Source of the DNA: Isoptericola halotolerans
GTDB lineage: Bacteria > Actinomycetota > Actinomycetes > Actinomycetales > Cellulomonadaceae
Direction: 5' to 3'
Assembly: GCF_003003075.1 (NCBI RefSeq)
Contig: NZ_PVTX01000010.1
Coordinates: 111,849-175,848, forward strand
DNA length: 64,000 bases
Position numbers and translations under genes: made by a program. The notes beneath the pieces were generated by a model. That model was given only the letters and a program-made list of their open reading frames with translations, made no database searches and was not told the DNA's origin. Of the stretch, positions 58,728 to 64,000 are shown piece by piece; position 1 is the first letter of the stretch, and each line of letters starts with the position of its first letter.

Positions 58728-60134
58728 TCAGGCGATGCCGCCGGCGGTGAGCGTGGCTCCGTCCGGGACGGTCCCCGCTCCCCCGTCGGGCTCGGGCAGC
58801 GCCGCGTCGCCCGTGGCGCGCACCCCCGCACCGAAGGACCAGTCGCCGGCGACCGAGAGCCCGGTCGCCTCGCGCAGGGACGGCGGCCCGGCCGGGAACC
58901 GCGCGTCGAAGGCGCCGATGGTCTTGTAGGTCTTCGACAGCTGCACCAGGGGCGCCTCGACCTGGGCGACGAGCCGGTAGTCGTCGGTGAGCTCGTAGAC
59001 GTCCGAGCGGAGCAGCAGCAGGTCGTTGGTGGTCTTGACGGGGAGGAACCTCTCCCGGCCGACCTCGATCGCGGTGGCGCCCTCGAACACGGCGACCGCC
59101 GCGCCCATGGCCGACTCGATCTGGACGACCTCGGGCGACGTCGCGTCCGACGGGTCGACCGTCTTGGCGTTGCGGATCAGCGGCAGCTCGAGGACGCCGC
59201 CCGTGCGGTCGAGCTCGGCGGCCAGGACCTCCAGGTCGAACCACAAGTTGTTGGTGTGGAAGTAGCGGTGGCGCTCGGGGTCGAGCGAGACGTCCATGTC
59301 GTCCGGGTGCGTCTGCGCCGTCTCGCGCTGGATGATCCGGCCGTCGGACCGGCGCACCACGAGCTGGCCGCCCTTGACGTCCGCAGGCGTCTTGAGACAC
59401 ATCTCGGCGGCGTACGGGGCGCCGGTGCCGGCGAACCAGGCCGCGATCTCGCCGTCGGGTGCGGCACCGAGGTTGTCGGAGTTGGAGACGCAGGCGTAGC
59501 GGAAGCCGGCGTCGAGGAGCGCCCGCACCACACCGTTCGCGTGCAGCGCGGGGTACAGGTCGCCGTGCCCCGGCGGGCACCACTCCATCGACGGGTCGGC
59601 CGGCCACTCGACCGGCTCCAGGGTGTCCGCCCGCAGCTTCGGCTCCCGGTTCTGCAGGAAGTCGAGCGGCAGGCCTTCCACCGCGAGGTCGCCGTACCCC
59701 GACAGGGCGGCGAGCGTGTCCTCCTGCGTACGGAACGAGTTCATGAGCACCAGCGGCAGCCGGGCACCGGTCGCCCGGCGCGCCGCCCGGACCTGCCCGA
59801 CGATCACGTCGAGGAAGCTCAGCGACTCGCCCTCGGCCGAGCGTCGCACCTCGAGCAGCGACTTCGCCCGGTCCATGCCCATCGAGGTACCCAGCCCCCC
59901 GTTGAGCTTGATGATGGCCGTCCTCGCCAGGGCGGCGGACGCGTCCGCCGCATCCACCTCCAGATCGGCGTGCCGCGTCAGGCCCGTCAGGGGCTCGACG
60001 TCGTCCTCCCGCACGTAGCCGCTCTGGCCGCCCTCCAGCAGCCGGTAGAAGCGGCTGAAGACGTCGACGGCGGCCGGTGCGACCCCCGCGCTCTGCATCT
60101 TGTCCCGGGCCAGCTCGAGTCCACGATCGCTCAT
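58728..60134 (-). CDS. UTP-glucose-1-phosphate uridylyltransferase, eukaryotic (UGP2) type
   Basis: A 468-residue pyrophosphorylase of the UGP2-like group, distinct from bacterial GalU. The nucleotide loop is IIKLNGGLGTSMGMDRAKSL near 73-92, LVLMNSFRTQEDT near 127, SMEWCPPGHGDLYPAL near 179, YACVSNSDNLGA near 208 and the sugar region near HTNNLWFDLEVL. It makes UDP-glucose. Minus-strand TAGGGT is seven bases before ATG 60134. Together with galE at 32.5 kb it supplies UDP-sugars for envelope polysaccharides. Confidence 0.92.
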   Translation of the reverse strand: MSDRGLELARDKMQSAGVAPAAVDVFSRFYRLLEGGQSGYVREDDVEPLTGLTRHADLEVDAADASAALARTAIIKLNGGLGTSMGMDRAKSLLEVRRSAEGESLSFLDVIVGQVRAARRATGARLPLVLMNSFRTQEDTLAALSGYGDLAVEGLPLDFLQNREPKLRADTLEPVEWPADPSMEWCPPGHGDLYPALHANGVVRALLDAGFRYACVSNSDNLGAAPDGEIAAWFAGTGAPYAAEMCLKTPADVKGGQLVVRRSDGRIIQRETAQTHPDDMDVSLDPERHRYFHTNNLWFDLEVLAAELDRTGGVLELPLIRNAKTVDPSDATSPEVVQIESAMGAAVAVFEGATAIEVGRERFLPVKTTNDLLLLRSDVYELTDDYRLVAQVEAPLVQLSKTYKTIGAFDARFPAGPPSLREATGLSVAGDWSFGAGVRATGDAALPEPDGGAGTVPDGATLTAGGIA

Positions 60135-60141
60135 GACGAGC

Positions 60142-60147
60142 ACCCTA
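60142..60147 (-). promoter_or_regulatory. -10 element for the leaderless UTP-glucose pyrophosphorylase gene
   Basis: Minus-strand TAGGGT is seven bases before ATG 60134. Confidence 0.55.
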
Positions 60148-60217
60148 GCCTGGCCCGGTGTCCGGCCGGTGGACGGTCCGCGACGCGGGCGTTGCGGCCC
60201 GCGGCTCCGTCCCGTCG

Positions 60218-60838
60218 CTACTCGAACGGCGCAGGGTCCCCGGCTCCGACGCGGACGACCTCCGGATAGCCGGCCGACCAGTCGACGACGGTGGTCGGCT
60301 CCGCCACGACGTCGCCGGAGTCCACGACCAGCTCCACCGACCGGTCCAGCGTCTCGGCGACCTGCCACGCCTCGGTCAGGGGCTCGGCGTCCCCCGGCAG
60401 GATGAGCGTCGAGCTGAGCAGCGGCTCGCCGAGCTCGCTGAGCAGCGCGCGGACCACGCGCGAGTCCGGGATGCGCACGCCCACGGTCTTCTTCTTCGGG
60501 TGGGCGAGCCTCCGGGGGACCTCCGACGTGGCCGGCAGGATGAACGTGTAGGGGCCGGGCGTCGCCGCCTTGATGGCACGGAAGGCCGAGTTGTCGAGCC
60601 GCACGAGCTGGCCGAGCTGGGCGAAGTCGCAGCACACCAGGGTGAAGTGGTGCTTGGCGTCCAGGCGCCGGATCTGCCGGATCCGCTCGGTGCCGTCGTG
60701 CTGGCCGATCCGGCAGCCGAGGGCGTAGCCGGAGTCCGTCGGGTAGGCGACGAGCGCACCCTCCTGCCACGCCGCCACGACCTGGCTCACCAGGCGCGGC
60801 TGCGGGTCGACGGGGTGGATGTCCACGAGACGAGCCAT
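60218..60838 (-). CDS. YciO/YrdC/Sua5-family protein
   Basis: A 206-residue protein of the YciO branch of the YrdC/Sua5 fold. Segments: GALVAYPTDSGYALGCRIG near 27-45, RIRQIRRLDAKHHFTLVC near 52-69, AATPGPYTFILPATSEVPRRL near 91-111 and TVGVRIPDSRVVRALL near 117. Sua5/TsaC makes threonylcarbamoyl-AMP for the universal tRNA modification t6A; YciO members have a related but less certain role. TAGCCT six bases before ATG 60838 indicates leaderless expression. Confidence 0.88.
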   Translation of the reverse strand: MARLVDIHPVDPQPRLVSQVVAAWQEGALVAYPTDSGYALGCRIGQHDGTERIRQIRRLDAKHHFTLVCCDFAQLGQLVRLDNSAFRAIKAATPGPYTFILPATSEVPRRLAHPKKKTVGVRIPDSRVVRALLSELGEPLLSSTLILPGDAEPLTEAWQVAETLDRSVELVVDSGDVVAEPTTVVDWSAGYPEVVRVGAGDPAPFE

Positions 60839-60844
60839 CTCGAC

Positions 60845-60850
60845 AGGCTA
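60845..60850 (-). promoter_or_regulatory. -10 element for the leaderless yciO-like gene
   Basis: Minus-strand TAGCCT is six bases before ATG 60838. Confidence 0.6.
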
Positions 60851-60875
60851 CGCCGAGGCGGTGCCGTCCCGCTGG

Positions 60876-61859
60876 TCAGGCACTCGTCAGGGCGCGGCGC
60901 AGCTCCGCCTCGCTGGCGTTGCCGCCGGAGCACACGACCCCGGTGCGCACACCGGCGAAGCGCTCGGCATGCGTCAGCACGGCCGCCAGGGCGGCGGCCC
61001 CGGCTCCTTCGGACACCGTGCGGCCCGCCGTGAGGTAGACGCGTTGTGCCCGGGTGATCGCGTCGTCGTCCACCAGGAGGAAGTCGCTCAGGTGGGTACG
61101 GAGCAGCCCCTGGGTGAGGGCGAATCCCCGCCCGACGGCGAGCCCTTCCGCCCGCGTGCGGTTGGGGCGCACGAGGAGCTCACCGGCGCGCCAGGAGTCG
61201 TGCGCGGCCGGGGATGCCGCGGCCTGCACGCCGACGACCCGGACACGGGGAGCCACCGCGGCGGCCACGAGGCACGCGGCGGCCGCCCCGGAGCCACCGC
61301 CGACCGGCACGACGAGCACGTCGAGGTCGGGTCGCTGCTGCAGCAGCTCGAGGCTCGCCGTCGCCACCCCGGCGACGAGGTCCGGCTCGTCGGCGGCGCT
61401 CACCAGGCGTGCACCACGGTCCTCGGCGAGCTGCTCGGCGTGCGCACAGGCGTCCTCCAGCCGCTCCCCGTGCAGCACGACCTCTGCCCCGAGGGCGCGC
61501 ACGGCGCGTTCCTTGACGGGGTTCGGTGCGGTCGGCATGACGATCGTGCACGGCGCGCCCACGTGCCGTGCGGCGTCGGCGAGCGCCTGCGCGTGGTTGC
61601 CCGTCGAGTAGCCGACGATCCCGCGCCGACGGGCGTCGTCGGACATCCGCAGCAGCAGGTTGAGCGCGCCGCGCACCTTGAACGCACCGGTGCGCTGGAG
61701 GTTCTCGTGCTTGACGACGACGTGCGCGCCGGAGGCTCCGGCGTCGTCGACCAGCCGGTCGAGCTCGGCGTAGCTCGACGCGGGCGTGCGGACGACGAGC
61801 CCGTCGATGCGACGCTGTGCGGTCAGGACGTCGGCGACGGTCGGCGGGTCGAGAGGCAT
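60876..61859 (-). CDS. PLP-dependent threonine/serine dehydratase-family protein
   Basis: A 327-residue fold-type II PLP enzyme. The Schiff-base Lys61 is in QRTGAFKVRGALN, the substrate loop is YSTGNHAQ near 84, the phosphate-binding Gly-rich loop is VPVGGGSGAA near 183, and a late CSGGNAS closes the family pattern. It fits serine/threonine dehydratases or serine racemases, which give 2-oxo acids and ammonia. A GATCCT element six bases before the ATG is a weaker leaderless signal. A LysR-type gene is divergent from it and is its likely regulator. Confidence 0.88.
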   Translation of the reverse strand: MPLDPPTVADVLTAQRRIDGLVVRTPASSYAELDRLVDDAGASGAHVVVKHENLQRTGAFKVRGALNLLLRMSDDARRRGIVGYSTGNHAQALADAARHVGAPCTIVMPTAPNPVKERAVRALGAEVVLHGERLEDACAHAEQLAEDRGARLVSAADEPDLVAGVATASLELLQQRPDLDVLVVPVGGGSGAAAACLVAAAVAPRVRVVGVQAAASPAAHDSWRAGELLVRPNRTRAEGLAVGRGFALTQGLLRTHLSDFLLVDDDAITRAQRVYLTAGRTVSEGAGAAALAAVLTHAERFAGVRTGVVCSGGNASEAELRRALTSA

Positions 61860-61942
61860 ACGTCCAGGATCGACCGCTCAATACCCATCGGTCCAATGCC
61901 ATCTTGTGACCTGAACCATCGCCGTCGTCGATGAGTGGTTCG

Positions 61943-61948
61943 TATCCT
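61943..61948 (+). promoter_or_regulatory. -10 element for the leaderless LysR gene
   Basis: TATCCT is six bases before ATG 61955. Confidence 0.6.
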
Positions 61949-61954
61949 GGTGCG

Positions 61955-62893
61955 ATGACCGACGTCCCGCCCCCCGCCGCGCAGCTCGATCTCACCCGGC
62001 TGCGCGTGCTGGCCGCCGTGGCTCGGACCGGCTCGGTGACGGCCGCCGCCCGCGAGCTGCACTACGCCCAGCCGTCCGTGAGCCACCATCTCGCGCGGCT
62101 CGAGACCGAGGCGGGGATCCCGTTGCTGCAGCGCGCGGGCCGCGGCGTACGCCTCACGGAGGCCGGGCGTCTGCTCGCCGACCGTGCGGGCGAGATCATC
62201 GCCCGCGTCGAGGGGGCGCAGCGGGAGCTCGACGCCCTCGCCGGCCTGCGTGCCGGCCGGGCCCGGCTCGCCGCCTTCCCGTCCGCCCTCGCGACCATCG
62301 TGCCGGAGGCCGTCACCCGGCTGCGGAGCGACCATCCCGGCATCGGCGTCAGCCTGGTCGAGGCGGAGCCCCCGGAGGCCGTCGCGGCCCTCCGGTCCGG
62401 TGAGGTCGACGTCGCCCTCGTGTTCGAGCACGCGGACGTGCGTCATGCCCGGGCCGTCGACGACCTCTCGCGCTTCCAGACCACGCGCGTGCTCGACGAC
62501 ACGGTGCACCTCGTGACGGCGAGCGACGGCCGGGGGCCCGCCGCGGGCTCCGGCGACTCGGGGACCCCCCTGTTGCGCGCGCACGAGGACGACGCGTGGA
62601 TCGCGGGCTGCGAACGGTGCCGCGCCGACCTCCTCGCGCGGTGCGCGGCGGCCGGCTTCGCCCCGCGGCTCGCCTTCGAGACCGACGACTACGTCGCCGT
62701 GCAGGCGCTCGTCGCCGCCGGCGCCGGTGTGAGCCTGCTCCCCGGTCTCGCGCTGCGGGCGCACCGGAACCCCCAGGTGGCGACCGTGCCGCTGCCGGGC
62801 GCCCGGCGGTCGGTGCTGGCCCTCACCGTGGGGGCCCCCACTCCCCCGGCCGCCGCGCTGGTGGAGAGGCTCGTCGCGGCCGGCCATCCCTGA
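61955..62893 (+). CDS. LysR-family transcriptional regulator
   Basis: A 312-residue LysR regulator. The helix-turn-helix is LDLTRLRVLAAVARTGSVTAAARELHYAQPSVSHHLARLE near 11-50, followed by the substrate-binding domain (about 92-300) with the two-lobed periplasmic-binding fold. It lies divergent to the dehydratase gene, 95 bases away, the usual place for a regulator of that gene. The ATG at 61955 is fixed by TATCCT; a start at 61931 adds eight residues. Its stop is 39 bases before the IS481 element. Confidence 0.9.
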   Translation: MTDVPPPAAQLDLTRLRVLAAVARTGSVTAAARELHYAQPSVSHHLARLETEAGIPLLQRAGRGVRLTEAGRLLADRAGEIIARVEGAQRELDALAGLRAGRARLAAFPSALATIVPEAVTRLRSDHPGIGVSLVEAEPPEAVAALRSGEVDVALVFEHADVRHARAVDDLSRFQTTRVLDDTVHLVTASDGRGPAAGSGDSGTPLLRAHEDDAWIAGCERCRADLLARCAAAGFAPRLAFETDDYVAVQALVAAGAGVSLLPGLALRAHRNPQVATVPLPGARRSVLALTVGAPTPPAAALVERLVAAGHP

Positions 62894-62926
62894 GGGACCA
62901 CCCGCCGGCAGCCGGCCGCGGCGGGC

Positions 62927-62932
62927 CCTAGC
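62927..62932. repeat. Left target-site duplication of the IS481 element
   Basis: CCTAGC precedes the element. The right side starts with CCTAG at 63996-64000, where the window ends. Known IS481 copies duplicate NCTAGN, which fits. Confidence 0.75.
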
Positions 62933-63995
62933 TGTACTGACCCGGCAGGTTGTTGACATAGCGAGAGACCTCCGGGTCGAGTGGGAGCTGTCTAGGAACC
63001 CGGCTCGTACCAACGGAGGTCTCTCGTGTCCCACGCTAACGCCCGGCTGACGCCTGCTGGAAGATTCACGATGGTCCGGCGGATCGCGGCAGGTCGCCCG
63101 GTGGCGCACGTCGCGGCTGAGATGGGTGTCTCGCGCACCACGGCGTGGCGGTGGTGGCGCCGCTACGAGCAGCAGGGTCGGGCGGGTCTGGTGGATCGCT
63201 CCTCACGGCCGCGCTCGTGCCCGCATCGCACCCACGCGTGCACTGAGGCCAGGATCCGGATCTGGCGGCACCTGGCCCGCCGTGGTCCGGTGGATCTGGC
63301 TCGCCGGGTCGGGGTGCCAGCCTCCACCGTGGGGCGTGTTCTGGCCCGCCACCACACGCCGTTGTTGCACGAGTGCGACCCGCTCACCGGGCAAGTGATC
63401 CGCGCCTCGCGGCGAACGCCGCGCCGCTACGAGCACCCGCATCCGGGATCGCTGGTGCACATCGACGTCAAGAAGCTCGGCCGCATCCCCGATGGCGGCG
63501 GGTGGAAGGTTCATGGGCGCGGGCAGCGCCCGCACCGCAAGCGAGGGCTCGGGTTCGACTACGTCCATACCGCGATCGATGACCACTCCCGGCTGGCCTA
63601 CGCGGAGATCCACGACGATGAGAAGGGCACGACCTGCGCCGGGTTCCTGGCCCGGGCCACGGCGTTCTACGCCGCCCACGGCATCACCATCGAACGGGTC
63701 TTGAGCGACAACGCGAAGAACTACCGCCAGTCACACGCGTTCCGCGACGCCGCAGCCGGCCTGGGCATCCGGTTGAAGTTCATCAAGCCGCACTGCCCCT
63801 GGACCAACGGCAAGGCCGAACGCCTCAACCGGACCCTGGCCACCGAATGGGCCTACGCCCGGGCCTACGACTCCAACTCCGAGCGCGCCCGCGCCTTGCC
63901 GATCTGGCTCGACCACTACAACCTGGAACGACCCCACACCGGCATCGGCGGCCTACGCCCCATCGACCGAATCAACAACGTCCCGAGTCAGTACA
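62933..63995 (+). mobile_element. Complete IS481-family insertion sequence
   Basis: The element is 1063 bp long. The left end starts TGTACTGACCCGG and continues with GTTGTTGAC; the right end, read inwards on the minus strand, starts TGTACTGACTCGG and continues with GTTGTTGAT, so the terminal inverted repeats match over most of about 24 bases. One transposase gene fills it. Flanking CCTAG sequences are the target duplication. Confidence 0.92.
62962..63026 (+). promoter_or_regulatory. Inverted repeat that can hide the transposase ribosome site
   Basis: CGAGAGACCTCCG (62962-62974) and CGGAGGTCTCTCG (63014-63026) are exact complements. The second arm contains the GGAGG ribosome site and ends with the first base of the GTG start. 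RNA that enters from outside would fold and block translation. Confidence 0.75.
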
Positions 63996-64000
63996 CCTAG
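63026..64000 (+). CDS. IS481-family transposase
   Basis: A 324-residue DDE transposase. An N-terminal helix-turn-helix pair (VAHVAAEMGVSRTTAWRWWRRY, then a second near 90-108) is followed by the rve catalytic core with Asp147 (VHIDVKKLG), Asp228 (VLSDNAKNY) and Glu265 (NGKAERLNRTL). The final codons run through the right inverted repeat, and the last Thr codon and the TAG stop (63998-64000) are contributed partly by the flanking CCTAG target duplication. The gene appears intact and the element could be active. Confidence 0.94.
   Translation: MSHANARLTPAGRFTMVRRIAAGRPVAHVAAEMGVSRTTAWRWWRRYEQQGRAGLVDRSSRPRSCPHRTHACTEARIRIWRHLARRGPVDLARRVGVPASTVGRVLARHHTPLLHECDPLTGQVIRASRRTPRRYEHPHPGSLVHIDVKKLGRIPDGGGWKVHGRGQRPHRKRGLGFDYVHTAIDDHSRLAYAEIHDDEKGTTCAGFLARATAFYAAHGITIERVLSDNAKNYRQSHAFRDAAAGLGIRLKFIKPHCPWTNGKAERLNRTLATEWAYARAYDSNSERARALPIWLDHYNLERPHTGIGGLRPIDRINNVPSQYT

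Noticed and set aside
62953..62958. TTGACA in the left end of the IS481 element as a -35 box
   Set aside because: No acceptable -10 lies 16-19 bases downstream; the bases are part of the conserved terminal repeat.

Overview
The window is very GC-rich DNA (dense genes, GTG and TTG starts, many ATGA/GTGA stop-start overlaps) from an actinobacterium. The gene content fits the Micrococcales, probably near Cellulomonas, Cellulosimicrobium or Isoptericola. This is inferred from protein families and synteny only. Several blocks are conserved across Actinobacteria: DUF881-sbp-DUF881-garA-ftsR-bfn-merR (1-4.5 kb), rbpA-ppm-lnt (35.7-38.7 kb) and pafB-pafC-tatA-tatC-helY (40.4-47.9 kb).

Layout. 1-5 kb: the GarA/FtsR regulatory cluster and a metallo-beta-lactamase-fold protein. 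5-9.6 kb: a phospholipase D-like protein, a tyrosine recombinase, a guanidinium exporter (gdx) behind a guanidine-III riboswitch, a DeoR repressor and a nucleoside deoxyribosyltransferase-like protein. 9.6-20 kb: Nudix hydrolase, processive glycosyltransferase, an ArsR/VOC operon, a short UvrA-like ABC protein, an AraC/VOC/DDN operon, a MetF-like protein, malic enzyme with a META lipoprotein, and a phosphotransferase-fold protein with a degraded active site. 20-25.7 kb: flavin oxidoreductase, hydrolases, an rsbQ-rsbP pair and a GNAT enzyme. 25.8-29.3 kb: an accessory-looking block with an integrase carrying an inserted peptidoglycan-binding-like domain, a perfect palindrome, a KfrA-like DNA-binding protein and an Asp-nucleophile hydrolase. 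29.3-35.4 kb: aldR/ald, RNase Z, galE and a CE1758/CE1759-type flavin enzyme pair. 35.7-47.9 kb: rbpA, ppm, lnt, amidohydrolase, helY, diacylglycerol kinase-like protein, tatC, tatA, pafC and pafB. 48-54.3 kb: DUF3866, then a DUF4129-MoxR-DUF58 operon and a lipase-maturation-factor-like membrane protein. 54.3-62.9 kb: aldehyde dehydrogenase, membrane protein, GNAT, a truncated recombinase between 18-bp direct repeats, YigZ, UTP-glucose pyrophosphorylase, YciO, a PLP dehydratase and LysR. 62.9-64 kb: a complete IS481-family insertion sequence.

A signal that runs through the window is a TANNNT hexamer 6 or 7 bases before the start codon, seen at 16 genes. This is the actinobacterial arrangement for leaderless mRNA, and it fixes several starts. 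The observations most worth a second look are the integrase with the inserted domain and its neighbours, the recombinase bounded by direct repeats, the RsbQP-like stress pair, the ArsR operator that exactly fills a promoter spacer, and the IS481 copy whose transposase stop codon comes from its target site. No tRNA, rRNA or CRISPR array was recognised.
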